DNA of 64,000 bases. It comes from Pseudomonas leptonychotis. GTDB taxonomy: Bacteria; Pseudomonadota; Gammaproteobacteria; Pseudomonadales; Pseudomonadaceae. Under the pieces are notes generated by a model. It was not told where the DNA came from. It ran no database searches and saw nothing but the letters and a program-made list of their open reading frames with translations. Within the stretch, counting starts at the first letter, position 1. The number at the start of each line of letters is the position of its first letter. A program made the position numbers and the translations under genes. The stretch is taken from assembly GCF_004920405.1 (NCBI RefSeq), contig NZ_RFLV01000001.1:186001-250000 (forward strand), given 5' to 3'. Of the stretch, positions 1 to 10,121 are shown piece by piece.

Positions 1-335
1 GCTAACCCAGAAACGGTTGCCGCACTGTAAAAAATGTCGCTGTAACTGACGATGCAATCTTCCGCCGCCAGCCAGCTATCGGCGGCCAATAATGTCCGCA
101 CCATATTGCTCTGCTGCCAGCGCGGGTTTTCAAAATAAGTTAACGGCTCAACGAAGCACTCAGCGCGGTAACCACGCACCACAGCCAGTTGCTCGATACC
201 TGCCCCACGCAACGCCGTTAGCTGCCAATCCAGCAAGCGTCGACCATGCAGACGAGCAAAGCATTTGGGTTCGAGGGTAGTCAATTCGCCCATACGGCTG
301 CCGCGGCCTGCCGCGAGAATGATGGCACGTGTCAT
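1..335 (-). CDS. Nucleotidyltransferase (MobA/LicC-like), C-terminus cut by window edge
   Basis: The first 111 codons are visible, read leftwards from the ATG at 333-335; the rest lies outside the window. The N-terminus shows the nucleotide-binding signature of the NTP-transferase family (AIILAAGRGSRMGELT, residues 4-19), followed by the usual LDWQLTALRGAGIEQLAVVRGY strand-helix-strand pattern. Family members couple a sugar-1-phosphate, phosphocholine or similar phosphate to a nucleotide (NDP-sugar or CDP-choline type). It starts 7 bases after the amidotransferase-like gene and is probably in the same operon. The exact substrate cannot be told from the fragment; LicC-like enzymes are one possibility. 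Confidence 0.8.
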   Translation of the reverse strand, partial: MTRAIILAAGRGSRMGELTTLEPKCFARLHGRRLLDWQLTALRGAGIEQLAVVRGYRAECFVEPLTYFENPRWQQSNMVRTLLAADSWLAAEDCIVSYSDIFYSAATVSGL

Positions 336-342
336 TAACAAC

Positions 343-945
343 TCATTCCTTATTCAGACATTGCGCAAGAAGTGTTTTGTCCAGCTCGGCAAAAGGCATC
401 TCTCGCTCCGGGTGCCACATTATTCCCATGATTGGCAGATGTTCGTGGGTGAAAGCCTCGACCACACCGTCATCACTCCGCGCCAGCACCTGCAGGGGTG
501 CGCGGAGCTCTCGGCACCCCCACTGGTGATAGCTATTGACCGAAAAAGTACGGCCATTAATCGACACCTGATGACGGTTACCTACATGTCCTGTCACGCG
601 TTCTAGGGGAATGCCGAACGCATCCAGCACCAGTTGCGCGCCACGGCATAGCGCGAAAAGCGGAATCTGCTCAGCCAGCGCACGGGCCAATAAAGCACGC
701 TCCACGGCATCACGCTCGGGAGCATCTCCGCCGTAGTTAGCCAAATCATTCCCGCCAGAAAGAATCACAGCACAGGGACGCAGATGCGCCCATAGCGCCG
801 CTAATCTCTCGAGGTTATTAGGTACAGGCACAGGCAGCAGGTCACTCGCAGCCAGCCAATCCAACAGGCGCTGATCGAGCGCATCGCGGCGCTCGCCTCG
901 ATCAGGCAAAACGTCGACCCGCTGACTGACCAGCACCGTCTTCAC
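343..945 (-). CDS. Class-I glutamine amidotransferase-like hydrolase (peptidase C26 type)
   Basis: A 200-residue protein with the class-I amidotransferase fold signature. The nucleophile elbow is FALCRGAQ with Cys100, and the His-Glu pair is in IMWHPERE (His178, Glu180). The ILSGGNDL stretch near residue 61 is typical of the gamma-glutamyl-gamma-aminobutyrate hydrolase (PuuD) subgroup. Such proteins either hydrolyse gamma-glutamyl amides or supply ammonia to a partner synthetase. The start overlaps the stop of the upstream dikinase-like gene by 4 bases (ATGA), indicating translational coupling. No amidotransferase acceptor domain is fused. Role inferred from context: processing or amidating the small molecule handled by its neighbours. 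Confidence 0.8.
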   Translation of the reverse strand: MKTVLVSQRVDVLPDRGERRDALDQRLLDWLAASDLLPVPVPNNLERLAALWAHLRPCAVILSGGNDLANYGGDAPERDAVERALLARALAEQIPLFALCRGAQLVLDAFGIPLERVTGHVGNRHQVSINGRTFSVNSYHQWGCRELRAPLQVLARSDDGVVEAFTHEHLPIMGIMWHPEREMPFAELDKTLLAQCLNKE

Positions 946-3269
946 CGCAGCACCTCAACTCGACGATTCGCACAATCGATGCTGAGCATCTGCGCTGCCG
1001 CCCACTTCCGATAGAGCACCTCACCGGCGCCGATCACCGCCGGCAAACCCAGTTCGTTGGCGCGAATAGCCATATGTGAATTGGCTCCACCGTACGCCGT
1101 GATAAAGCCCGCTATGCGGTGAGAAAAAATCCAATCGAATCCAGGGTCGGCACTGGGAATAACCACAATGGCCCCTTGCAACCGATCACGCTGCTGGTAG
1201 TCCACTACGGCAGCCGTGATCTGACGCTGAGTAATAAAATTTGGCTCGGTCTGGGGCATGTGGAAACAGAGTGCATCCTCCGCCCGAGTAATCAGCGGCG
1301 GTAGAACAATCTGGCAAGTCTCGGCATAGCGCCGGCGCCCTTCCTCGATACTGGCCGCAATTAACTCTTTAGGGTCGGCGCTAGCGGCATGCAGCTCTTT
1401 GATAACTTGGATATTGGCGTAAGACATGTCATCAGCACTAAAGCCCAGGTCTTGGCCCAATTCGCGAAATAGCGTGAGCGCATCCGACAGGTTGCGGGTG
1501 AAGACGAACTTGGCGTACTCACGCAACTCGATGCCTGCTTGAAGAAAATCGAACAAGCCCACCACATCATGAGACAACCCATGCTCGCTTAGCAGCCGGC
1601 TGATCTCACGCATTTGCGCCAATGACAGGGCAAAACGCGCCTCATCGGGGCGAGGCTCAACAGCCATGCGCTGCCAGTCAAAATACAAGTCAGGGGCTTC
1701 GTCATAGCGCGGCGATAGGATGTCGTAGGTTCCGGGACGCAAGTGCCCGTAACGAGCGAGAAAGGTCGTGCGATTGAGCTGCTCAAAATCCTGTGTCATC
1801 TGCCCGCTGACAGTGGACAAACCACTGAGAAAAGCATCGTACTCGACTTGATTGAGCACACCGACAGTGACCAGCGAGCGCAGCAATTGCACCGCAATGA
1901 ATCCGGCGCGTGCCAAGCCTGCAAACGGCAGAGTGCCGTAGCGGCGACAATCTTCCAGCAACCAATAGATGCGGGTGACCGGGTCGGTGTCCGCACCCAG
2001 TATTTCATCACGACGCGCCAATAGAACATCGAGCTTTTGCCGATCCGTACGCCACAACCCCGTTTCATTGTGCACGATACGATTGGTCAGATTGCGCAGA
2101 CTGTCTGCCAACCGCTCGCATTCTGCCTCAGTAAACCCTTCGTTCTGCAAGGCTTGCAAACGTTGTGGCAAGTCCAATGTGTAGCAGGAGAAAACGATTT
2201 CAAACTCGATCTTGTCATGCAGGTTCGGCGCAGCCAGCAAGCGCTCAATGTAATAATTGACCAGCTTGTCAGCTAGCGCCCCTTCAATATCGCGGGGGAT
2301 GAACGAGTTGAAACTGACGCGCACATCGATATACGGCAAGCCATGGAAGTGCAGCATTAACGGGAAACTGCGAAGGTTGCGATAACCGTAATTATTGCGC
2401 TGGTAGGCCCAAATCATATCGGTGACCAGCTCGCGATACAGCGACAAGGCCAATGGCCGAGGGCGCACACCAATAATCTCTGCGGGGTTCCAATCCGGCA
2501 TCACGCCGAACACCGTTCGCTCGCCATGCAAAAAAGGCTGCGGCCGAATCCCCTGGGCGATGCGCTCATGAATCAAACGAACCAGCTTGGCATGGCTTTG
2601 CGCATCTGTCGGCTCGCCTGTCAGCACCAAGGGGCGAACCTGGAGCAGGAACAACCGCCCCTGCTTATCCATGGCAAATTCGATGTCGATGGCCTGCCGA
2701 CCAAACAGGCTCTGCAACTCTCGCAACACGTCCACCACCGGGGCCAGGTCCAACGGAACCTGTGTCGCAGAGTGGTGGGCGTAAAAGGTTTTGAGCTCGT
2801 TGGAGCGTCCCGACGTTACGCTGTCTGTTAGGCCGCTACTTTCATCGTAATTAATCACGAAATAGGGGGCCAGGGTGGCTGGGTCAAGCCCAAAGCCAAC
2901 ACCTGCAAGGCTCACATCCGTGACCATCGGCTGCACGAAAAACTGATCATCCGGCCATGCGGCTTTACCGCCCATGGAGTCAAGCACGCGTTCGACAGCG
3001 GCCTCGACCTCATCGTGAGTGACATTCAGACAAGACTCGTACTCACCCGCTGCCGAGGCCTGCTCACCATCCTCACGAGCGCTGCTACTGCGCACGGCCA
3101 TGTGGGGCCAACCCGCCTCATGCAAACGCGCCAGACAAGCTCCGGCATTCAGTCGCCAATCCGCCACGGTAAACAGTACCTGGGGCAATACAACAGCGCC
3201 TTGCAAACGGCCAGCCAGCAGTGCGAGCGTTCCCGCCTTGGTGGAAAAAGCCAGTGCCTGATCGGTCAT
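942..3269 (-). CDS. PEP synthase/rifampicin-phosphotransferase-like dikinase
   Basis: A 775-residue protein. The N-terminal ~240 residues are the PEP/pyruvate-dikinase ATP-grasp domain (MAVRSSSAREDGEQASAAGEYESC..., ending in the IDIEFAMD and LFLLQVRP motifs). A long, largely helical middle section (~250-640) resembles nothing I can name. The C-terminal end is the mobile phosphohistidine domain, GGANSHMAIRANELGLPAV with the phospho-accepting His at about residue 732. The PEP/pyruvate TIM barrel of true PEP synthase is absent. This ATP-grasp, substrate domain, His domain order is that of rifampicin phosphotransferase, so a phosphotransfer onto an unknown small molecule is a reasonable inference. 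The start is uncertain: ATG at 3269 has AAGGA 12 bases upstream, but 3314 is also open. It lies just behind flgL on the same strand. Confidence 0.72.
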   Translation of the reverse strand: MTDQALAFSTKAGTLALLAGRLQGAVVLPQVLFTVADWRLNAGACLARLHEAGWPHMAVRSSSAREDGEQASAAGEYESCLNVTHDEVEAAVERVLDSMGGKAAWPDDQFFVQPMVTDVSLAGVGFGLDPATLAPYFVINYDESSGLTDSVTSGRSNELKTFYAHHSATQVPLDLAPVVDVLRELQSLFGRQAIDIEFAMDKQGRLFLLQVRPLVLTGEPTDAQSHAKLVRLIHERIAQGIRPQPFLHGERTVFGVMPDWNPAEIIGVRPRPLALSLYRELVTDMIWAYQRNNYGYRNLRSFPLMLHFHGLPYIDVRVSFNSFIPRDIEGALADKLVNYYIERLLAAPNLHDKIEFEIVFSCYTLDLPQRLQALQNEGFTEAECERLADSLRNLTNRIVHNETGLWRTDRQKLDVLLARRDEILGADTDPVTRIYWLLEDCRRYGTLPFAGLARAGFIAVQLLRSLVTVGVLNQVEYDAFLSGLSTVSGQMTQDFEQLNRTTFLARYGHLRPGTYDILSPRYDEAPDLYFDWQRMAVEPRPDEARFALSLAQMREISRLLSEHGLSHDVVGLFDFLQAGIELREYAKFVFTRNLSDALTLFRELGQDLGFSADDMSYANIQVIKELHAASADPKELIAASIEEGRRRYAETCQIVLPPLITRAEDALCFHMPQTEPNFITQRQITAAVVDYQQRDRLQGAIVVIPSADPGFDWIFSHRIAGFITAYGGANSHMAIRANELGLPAVIGAGEVLYRKWAAAQMLSIDCANRRVEVLR

Positions 3270-3337
3270 GTTTTCGTCGATTCCTTCAAAATTGAACATG
3301 CCGCACTGCCCCACTGCGAGAGCAATAAAACCACCTA

Positions 3338-5017
3338 TTAACGCAACTGGTTAAACAAATTCAGCCCAGCAATCTTCACATAGCTCTGCTGCGCAGCCTC
3401 GAGAATGATGGTCTGGAACGAGAGCCGCGAGAGTGCTTCAGCGTAATCCAGCTCACGCAGATCAGCCTGCACGGCCTTGTTAACCAGCGTGACATCCTCG
3501 TTATCAATCTCAGTGGTCTCAATCAGGTTCAGCCGTGCGCCGATTTCGGTTTGAACCTCCAGTACTTTGCCCAGCCCGTTATCCAGGTTGGTCAGGGCAA
3601 TCGCTACTTCATCGCGTACACCCAAGTTGCCCGCAGGTGAAGTCGGCGATGACTCCAACGCCTGACGCAGGCGGCTGATGGTGTTGAGGATGCTGCGCTG
3701 CTCCTGAAACTGCGGCTGCACGCCGAACTCGTCGCCGCCGGCCGCAGCCGCGGGTGCCGACAGGGTGAAGTCGGCACCGAACACACTGAAAGTCGAAGGA
3801 TAAGGGCCTGCCGCCGTACCGCTAGCAATCGCAGGGCTACCAGGCCCCACAGGTTGTGAGAACACCTGATAATTGGTGGCATCAGTGAAGCGCAACACAA
3901 TGCCAGAGGTCGGAAACTGGCTATCGAAAGCAGCCTGATTGCTGATACCCGCCGGAGCAACCACTGCAGTCGAGTTGTTGGTCGAGGAGCGATTAACCGC
4001 AAACTCGGTAGGTGAAGATTGCAGCGTGAAGCTATGGGTATTGAGCCCAGGAGCCCCTGGAGTGGCTGTATTAGCCAGCAGGTTATCCAAGTCCAGCTCA
4101 TTATCCCCAGGCTGCAACACCACATCCAACTGAAAGCGCATGCCGCGGAAGTTGATGGTGTTACCACCACTGGCCAGCGGGTCTATCGCACCGCCGCCCG
4201 GTATTTCCGAGGTTACATCGGCCCCGCTGCTGTCATAGATACGAAACTCCTTACCACTGACAAACGCCAGCGAGTAAGGCTCTCCTGTGCGGAAATTGCT
4301 GTTGAACGTCTGATTGTCCTGCACCAAACCAGGCGACATAAAAACGCGCTGATCAGCCGCCGGTAATGCAGCGATAGTAGTCGCGGGCAAAGGCGGTGTC
4401 GGTAAGGCTGGGTTGTTGACGCCTAACGCATTCACAACTCGGTCAGCATTGCTGACGTCTTCAAATAGGCGCTTGCCGTTGTCGTTGATCGCCACGTTGC
4501 TTGAGCCTGCGACCTGCAGACTACGCTGCCCCTCATCCCCCTTGTAGGAATAGGTGCCATCCGGGTTGCGCGTAAACGGCTCAGTCTTGCCAAGAAAGCC
4601 ACTGAACAAATATTCGCCACGGGCGTTGCGGCTGTTCATCAGGTTGAGCAACTCGCCTTCACGCTCACTCAGTTCTTTGGCGATCGATTTGCGGTCTTCA
4701 CCTGACAGCGCACCACCACCTGCCTGCACTGCCAGCTCGCGGATGCGCTGCAACACGTTGACCACCGAAGTCACGGTGGTTTCTTCCTGGGTCAGGCTGT
4801 TCTTCGCCGCGGTGAGGTTTTCCTTGTACTGGCCCAATACCGCTTGCTGCTGTTCAAGTTGCAGCAGGCGCACCGAGGCGACCGGATCGTCGGCCGGGGT
4901 AAGAATACGGTTACCGCTGCTGATCTGCTCTTGAGTGCGAATCAGGTTGGCATAGTTGCGCCCAAGGCCACTGACACCATTATTGAAGGCCTGGATCGAA
5001 GAGATGCGCATCACCAT
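3338..5017 (-). CDS. flgL: Flagellar hook-associated protein 3 (hook-filament junction)
   Basis: FlgL forms, with FlgK, the junction between hook and filament. The N-terminus (RISSIQAFNNGVSGLGRNYANLIRTQEQISSGNRI) and C-terminus (ALSRLSFQTIILEAAQQSYVKIAGLNLFNQLR) are the flagellin-like coiled-coil ends typical of FlgL. At 559 residues it is longer than the ~400-440 common in the family, the extra length being in the variable, surface-exposed middle. The ATG at 5017 has GAGG eight bases upstream; a second ATG two codons in is possible. It is the last flagellar gene of the flgF-L block, and the dikinase-like gene follows closely. Confidence 0.95.
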   Translation of the reverse strand: MVMRISSIQAFNNGVSGLGRNYANLIRTQEQISSGNRILTPADDPVASVRLLQLEQQQAVLGQYKENLTAAKNSLTQEETTVTSVVNVLQRIRELAVQAGGGALSGEDRKSIAKELSEREGELLNLMNSRNARGEYLFSGFLGKTEPFTRNPDGTYSYKGDEGQRSLQVAGSSNVAINDNGKRLFEDVSNADRVVNALGVNNPALPTPPLPATTIAALPAADQRVFMSPGLVQDNQTFNSNFRTGEPYSLAFVSGKEFRIYDSSGADVTSEIPGGGAIDPLASGGNTINFRGMRFQLDVVLQPGDNELDLDNLLANTATPGAPGLNTHSFTLQSSPTEFAVNRSSTNNSTAVVAPAGISNQAAFDSQFPTSGIVLRFTDATNYQVFSQPVGPGSPAIASGTAAGPYPSTFSVFGADFTLSAPAAAAGGDEFGVQPQFQEQRSILNTISRLRQALESSPTSPAGNLGVRDEVAIALTNLDNGLGKVLEVQTEIGARLNLIETTEIDNEDVTLVNKAVQADLRELDYAEALSRLSFQTIILEAAQQSYVKIAGLNLFNQLR

Positions 5018-5047
5018 AAAACTAACCTCGAAGTTCTAGACGGCGCG

Positions 5048-7087
5048 TCAGAACGTGTTAATCAGTGTATCGAACAGGCTGCGGGCAACTTGAATGATCT
5101 GCGCCGACGCCTGGTAGTATTGCTCGAACTGAATCAGTTTGGCCGCCTCTTCATCGAGGTTGACCGCCGATACCGAATCGCGGTTATTGGTGGCCTGCTT
5201 GAGAATCGACCCAGTGGCCTCACCATCGACCCGCGCCTGGCTGGTCAGGGTGCCGACCCGCTCCACCAAGTCGCCATAGGCATCGGTAAAACTTGACCCC
5301 GTAGTCGCCGGAGCCAGGGGATTGATACCAATAGTCGTACGGTTCTGCAGATCAATCAGCTTCAAGGCATTGCGGTTATCAGACACCCCATTGGTGTTGA
5401 AGGAAACCGAAAAATTGTCGCCACCCTGTGGCCGGCCACTGATGGCCACTTCATAATCGAAGGGCACCGGAACTGCAGGCGGGCCAGCCGTCGCGGGTAC
5501 GGTGATGGTCAGTTTGTTGTTCTGCCCAGGCACAATCACCCCGGTATCGATGACGTTGCCGTTGATATCGACGACGTCATAACCCTGAGTGGCGCCACCG
5601 CCTGCGCCCATGACGATGCGTAATGGCGGCGCATTGCGCAGACTGGTTTCCAGGTTCGCCTGAGCAACCGGGTCATAGATGTCGATTTCAGTCAGCAGGG
5701 TTGGCTGGCTGATCATCCCGGTGCCAATATTCGCCGGGCTGGTCTGCGATTTCAGCGGCGCGGCAAAGGCCAGCTCTTCCGGGCGTTTCATATCGGCGCG
5801 GATATACTCGCCGGCATTGCGTGTGGGCATGACCCGAAAACGGTCGCCAGCGGCAAAGGTACCGCTGGCCACATTCAGCGAGACGCCGTCGAACTCCGCC
5901 GCCGGCACCACGGTAATGTCGAATGGACCAAAGCTGGTGCCGTCACTGACGCGCCGCACGGTGTAATCCGTGGCACTGGTGAACTCCACCTCATAATCGC
6001 TGGTGGTCAGCTGGGTGGTGTCTTCAATCAACACATTGAGGTTGGCGGTGGTATCGCTGTTACCCACACGCGCCAAGCTGCGCTGGCCAATCAGCAGCGG
6101 GTCATTGAGGTCGCGGAACAAGCCATTGCCAAACTGGCCATTGAGGTCCAAACCTTGACCCAATTGACGATTGACCTGATCGGTGACCGCCAGCGCCAAG
6201 CGCCCTACCGAGTTAAGCGCGGTGTCCAGCACGTCTTCGCGATAGCGAATCAACCCGCCCATCTCACCGCCGGAAATCAGTGAGGTAATGCCCTGACGCG
6301 CATTGCCACTGACAAACTGCACTTCACTGCGCAACGGATCGGACAGCCCCGGCACCACTTCTAGGCGAGAAGCCTGGCGACCCACCACGAGGGGCTGACC
6401 AGAGCCGACAAACAGGTTGTAGCTGCTGTCATCCTGGGTGACGACCGTCACACCGATAAAGGTCGACAGCTTGCGCACCGCTTCCTCGCGGGCATCAAGC
6501 AGGTCATTAGGCTGTTGGCCGTTGGATGCGGCCACGGCAATAGCCTCGTTGTATCCGGCAATCGACCCAGCTAACTGGTTGATCTGATCAGTAACCGCCG
6601 ACATCTGCTTATTGATAAACGAGTTCTGCTCGTACAAGCGGTCGTAGACGGTGTTGAAGCGTTTGGCCAAGCCTTCGGCTTCGGATAACGCCAGCTGCCG
6701 CGCGGGAATATTGGCTGGATCTTCGGCAGCGGTCTGCAGCGCAGCGAATACTTTCTGCAGCCCGGGGTTTACCCCAGTAGTGCTACCCGCAAGCAGCGAG
6801 TCGAGCTGATTAATCTGGCCCAAGTAGCTCTGCGTGTCGCTGTTAAGCGCCGTGCTGCTGCGTACCTGAGTATTGAGAAACTCGTTGTAGATGCGCCGCA
6901 CATCGACCAGCGTGGTGCCCGAGCCGATATAGCCGGCACCACTAAATTGCGGAATGCGCGTGGCCTGAATGGTCTCTTGGCGCGAGAAACCCGGCGTATT
7001 GACGTTGACGATGTTATGGCCGGTAACCGCCAGCGAGGTTTTGTTCGCCGACAGCCCGGACAGGCCAATATTGAGTAAGTCAGCCAT
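5048..7087 (-). CDS. flgK: Flagellar hook-associated protein 1
   Basis: A 679-residue FlgK, the hook-proximal junction protein. The N-terminus (ADLLNIGLSGLSANKTSLAVTGHNIVNVNTPGFSRQ) carries the flagellar rod/hook motif around the asparagine-rich ANN-like segment, and the C-terminus (NLDEEAAKLIQFEQYYQASAQIIQVARSLFDTLINTF) is the conserved helical end shared with FlgE and FlgG. The middle is variable and beta-rich. It lies between flgJ (7 bases) and flgL (30 bases), in the order normal for Pseudomonas. Confidence 0.97.
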   Translation of the reverse strand: MADLLNIGLSGLSANKTSLAVTGHNIVNVNTPGFSRQETIQATRIPQFSGAGYIGSGTTLVDVRRIYNEFLNTQVRSSTALNSDTQSYLGQINQLDSLLAGSTTGVNPGLQKVFAALQTAAEDPANIPARQLALSEAEGLAKRFNTVYDRLYEQNSFINKQMSAVTDQINQLAGSIAGYNEAIAVAASNGQQPNDLLDAREEAVRKLSTFIGVTVVTQDDSSYNLFVGSGQPLVVGRQASRLEVVPGLSDPLRSEVQFVSGNARQGITSLISGGEMGGLIRYREDVLDTALNSVGRLALAVTDQVNRQLGQGLDLNGQFGNGLFRDLNDPLLIGQRSLARVGNSDTTANLNVLIEDTTQLTTSDYEVEFTSATDYTVRRVSDGTSFGPFDITVVPAAEFDGVSLNVASGTFAAGDRFRVMPTRNAGEYIRADMKRPEELAFAAPLKSQTSPANIGTGMISQPTLLTEIDIYDPVAQANLETSLRNAPPLRIVMGAGGGATQGYDVVDINGNVIDTGVIVPGQNNKLTITVPATAGPPAVPVPFDYEVAISGRPQGGDNFSVSFNTNGVSDNRNALKLIDLQNRTTIGINPLAPATTGSSFTDAYGDLVERVGTLTSQARVDGEATGSILKQATNNRDSVSAVNLDEEAAKLIQFEQYYQASAQIIQVARSLFDTLINTF

Positions 7088-7093
7088 GGTTCA

Positions 7094-8272
7094 TCATCCG
7101 TTAGTGGACGGCGTACTGACGGCCGCGACTGTTTGATAGGTCTGCATCTGCCGCGCTATCTGAGCAATTTTGCGGGCGTATTGCGGGTCCGTGGCATAGC
7201 CAGCCTTCTGCAATTCGCGGGCGAACTGCTCAGGTTTGTCCGTGGTAGCCAGGGCTTTTTCGTAACGACCATTGCCCTGCAGGAAACTCACATAATCCTC
7301 AAAACTGTGGGCGTAAGACTCATAGGCGCGAAAGGAGGCGGCCTCTTTAACAGCCTTACCGCCCTTGAACTCGGTGGTCAGTACACGCGCCGAGTCGCCT
7401 TCCCAGGTGTTATGGGTTTTGATGCCGAACAGGTTGTGGCTGCTGCTGCCATCCTGTTGACGGATGATTGACTTGCCCCAGCCGGTTTCCAGTGCGGCCT
7501 GAGCCACCAGGTAGCGCGGATCGACGCCAATCTTGTCAGCGGCCTTCTCGGCCATCGGCAACATGGCGGCAATAAACTCATCCTTCGAACCAAACGCGGC
7601 TTTACCCGGTGCCAGAGGCGGCTGCGCAATCCGCCGACCGGTAATGGCGTCCATACCATTCAAACCCAGCGCGGTATCGGCCGGTGCAGCAAAGGTTTTG
7701 GCAGGAATCCAGTCGTTCTGCGCCAACGGCTGGCCATCGGTGGCCACTGCTGACGGCACGATGCCGGCCAGTAAGCGGTCAGTCAGCTTACCTGGCAGAG
7801 ACAGGCGCCGCTGGTTGAGCAGCGAACTGTCATCACGGTTGCTCTCAACCTGAGCCATTGGCTTAGTCGGGGCACTCGGCACTGGCTCATCAACCTGAGC
7901 AAAGGGGTTGGGACGACTGCTGGCATCCTTGATTTTCGACATCTGTCGCACCAGCACGTCGGCCAGACCGATACCGTTCTGGTGGTTGGACATGGTCACC
8001 GACAATTGTTGGTCGTGCATGTCTTGGTAGGTTTTGCTCTCGTTGCTGTTCATGAAGTTGCCTTCAGCGAACACTTCGTTAGCAGAGCGCATGGCTTTGA
8101 GCATTTCATTCAGGAACAGTGACTCAAATTCCTGAGCCACTTTCTTGATGTTCTTTTCGCTGTCACCGCCAACCTTGAATTGCTGCAAGCGGTTGAGGTC
8201 GTTGAAAGCGCCGCTGTCTAGCGTGGTGGTGCCACTGCTGCCGAGCAAACCGGCGGAAAGACGAGAGTCCAT
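7094..8272 (-). CDS. flgJ: Flagellar rod assembly protein / peptidoglycan hydrolase
   Basis: A 392-residue, two-domain FlgJ. The N-terminal ~110 residues match the rod-cap domain (VAQEFESLFLNEMLKAMRSANEVF, DMHDQQLSVTMS). A proline-rich linker follows, and the C-terminal ~160 residues form the beta-N-acetylglucosaminidase domain (YLVAQAALETGWGKS with the likely catalytic Glu; HNLFGIK; YATDPQYARKI). It acts in the periplasm, opening peptidoglycan for the growing rod. A GGGAG ribosome site precedes the ATG. The dual-domain form is usual in gamma-proteobacteria with polar flagella. Confidence 0.97.
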   Translation of the reverse strand: MDSRLSAGLLGSSGTTTLDSGAFNDLNRLQQFKVGGDSEKNIKKVAQEFESLFLNEMLKAMRSANEVFAEGNFMNSNESKTYQDMHDQQLSVTMSNHQNGIGLADVLVRQMSKIKDASSRPNPFAQVDEPVPSAPTKPMAQVESNRDDSSLLNQRRLSLPGKLTDRLLAGIVPSAVATDGQPLAQNDWIPAKTFAAPADTALGLNGMDAITGRRIAQPPLAPGKAAFGSKDEFIAAMLPMAEKAADKIGVDPRYLVAQAALETGWGKSIIRQQDGSSSHNLFGIKTHNTWEGDSARVLTTEFKGGKAVKEAASFRAYESYAHSFEDYVSFLQGNGRYEKALATTDKPEQFARELQKAGYATDPQYARKIAQIARQMQTYQTVAAVSTPSTNG

Positions 8273-8286
8273 AGCGTGCGCTCCCT

Positions 8287-9390
8287 TTAAATGACGATCA
8301 GATCAGCCTGCAGAGCGCCGGCTTGTTTCAGCGCCTCCAGGATGGCCATAAGGTCGGAAGGCGACGCGCCCACTTGATTCACCGCGCGGACGATTTCATC
8401 CAGCGTGGTACCAGGACCGAACTTAAACATCGGCTTGGCCTCTTCGTCGGCATTGACCCGCGAGCGCGGTACCACTGCCGTCTGACCGCCGGACAGCGCT
8501 TCGGGCTGGCTGACAATCGGATCTTCGGTAATGGTCACCGTCAAGCTACCGTGGGTCACAGCGGCAGGCTGCACGCGCACGTTCTGGCCAATCACGATGG
8601 TGCCGGTGCGCGAATTGATGATGACCTTGGCTACGGCTTGACCGATCTCGACTTCGAGGTTTTCCAGAATCGATAAGTAGTCCACCCGCTGACCCGGATC
8701 GAGCGGCGCACTGACGCGAATCGAACCACCATCCACGGCCTGGGCCACGCCTGGACCGAGCAGCTCGTTGATGTGATCAACGATGTTCTTGGCGGTGGTG
8801 AAATCCGGCCGATTAAGGTTCAGGGTCAGGCTGTTACCCTGATCGAAACCACTGGGCACCGGCCGCTCAACCGTCGCGCCGCCAGGGATACGACCCGCCG
8901 ATGGCACGTTGACGGTAATCCGCGAGCCGTCGCCGCCTTCGGCGTCAAATCCGCCCACCACCAAGTTGCCTTGGGCAATGGCATAAACGTTACCGTCGAT
9001 ACCTTTGAGTGGCGTCATCAGCAAACTGCCGCCACGCAGGCTCTTAGCGTTACCGATGGAGGACACCGTGATGTCGATGGTCTGCCCCGGCTTAGCGAAC
9101 GCTGGCAGATCGGCATGAATGGACACAGCCGCGACGTTCTTCAGCTGCACGTTGCCACCAGCCGGCACCTTAATGCCGAACTGCGCCATCATGTTGTTGA
9201 ACGTCTGCACGGTGAAAGGCGTTTGGGTGGTCTGGTCACCACTGCCATTGAGGCCCACGACCAAGCCATAGCCGATCAATTGGTTGCTGCGCACACCCTG
9301 GATGCTGGCCAGGTCCTTGAGCCGTTCGGCCTGGGCCAGCGAAGCCAACAACATCACAGCTGTAGCGATCAGGTATTTGCTAAACGTCAT
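8287..9390 (-). CDS. flgI: Flagellar P-ring protein
   Basis: FlgI forms the P-ring in the peptidoglycan layer around the rod. The chosen ATG at 9390 gives 367 residues starting [21 protein letters not shown], a clean Sec signal peptide, with GAGGA eight bases upstream and 11 bases after the flgH stop; an upstream in-frame ATG at 9414 would spoil the signal peptide. The mature protein starts [32 protein letters not shown], highly characteristic of the family, and ends in the conserved [20 protein letters not shown] segment. Confidence 0.97.
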   Translation of the reverse strand: MTFSKYLIATAVMLLASLAQAERLKDLASIQGVRSNQLIGYGLVVGLNGSGDQTTQTPFTVQTFNNMMAQFGIKVPAGGNVQLKNVAAVSIHADLPAFAKPGQTIDITVSSIGNAKSLRGGSLLMTPLKGIDGNVYAIAQGNLVVGGFDAEGGDGSRITVNVPSAGRIPGGATVERPVPSGFDQGNSLTLNLNRPDFTTAKNIVDHINELLGPGVAQAVDGGSIRVSAPLDPGQRVDYLSILENLEVEIGQAVAKVIINSRTGTIVIGQNVRVQPAAVTHGSLTVTITEDPIVSQPEALSGGQTAVVPRSRVNADEEAKPMFKFGPGTTLDEIVRAVNQVGASPSDLMAILEALKQAGALQADLIVI

Positions 9391-9401
9391 GGTGGCCATC
9401 C

Positions 9402-10121
9402 TCAAAACGGCCACATAGGGCTAACAAAGAAACGGCTCATCCAGCCCGGCTGGGAAGCATCGGCAAAGGCGCCGGTCCCCGAGTAGGTGATGCGTGCATC
9501 GGCGATGCGGGTCGAAGAGACGGTGTTGTCGGTGGCAACGTCATCAGAACGTACCAAGCCGGCAATACGCACCAGCTCATCGCCGGTATTGAGGGTCATC
9601 CACTTTTCACCGCGCACCAGCAGAATGCCATTGGGCATCACTTCGGCGACCGACACAGTGATCGAACCGGTCAGGCTGTTGCTCTGCCCGGCAGCGCCAG
9701 AACCATCAGCCGAGCGCGCGGCATCGAAGCTGGCATCCAGGCCAAGGGTGTCATTGGTCATACCCAGCGCGCCGAGCGAGGCCAGCGGATTATTCGGCGC
9801 CACAGTCATACCAAATAGGTTAGGCACGCCGAGATTGGCAGAACTGTCTTTGCTGATTTTGCTGTTGCTGTTCTTGCTGGCCTGGGTCCGCTCATTCAGG
9901 GTAATGGTAATGATGTCACCTACCCGATGAGCCTTACGGTCACCAAACAAACCGTTATCGAAGCCGGCTTGGTAGATCGAACCATTGTTTTGCGCGGCGG
10001 GCAGCGGTGTACGCGGCATTACAGGGGCGAAATAAGGATCGTCCGGCTTAGCCGTGGGCGCCATGCAGCCGCTCAAAGCCAGCGGGCCAAGCAGTGCACT
10101 TATGATGATCAGACGGTTCAT
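9402..10121 (-). CDS. flgH: Flagellar L-ring lipoprotein
   Basis: A 239-residue outer-membrane L-ring subunit. The lipobox is LALSGC (Cys19) at the end of the signal peptide [19 protein letters not shown]. The family blocks [42 protein letters not shown] and [30 protein letters not shown] are all present. GAGG lies upstream of the ATG. The 124 bases between flgG and flgH hold no clear promoter or terminator, so it is probably read from the flgF promoter. Confidence 0.97.
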   Translation of the reverse strand: MNRLIIISALLGPLALSGCMAPTAKPDDPYFAPVMPRTPLPAAQNNGSIYQAGFDNGLFGDRKAHRVGDIITITLNERTQASKNSNSKISKDSSANLGVPNLFGMTVAPNNPLASLGALGMTNDTLGLDASFDAARSADGSGAAGQSNSLTGSITVSVAEVMPNGILLVRGEKWMTLNTGDELVRIAGLVRSDDVATDNTVSSTRIADARITYSGTGAFADASQPGWMSRFFVSPMWPF

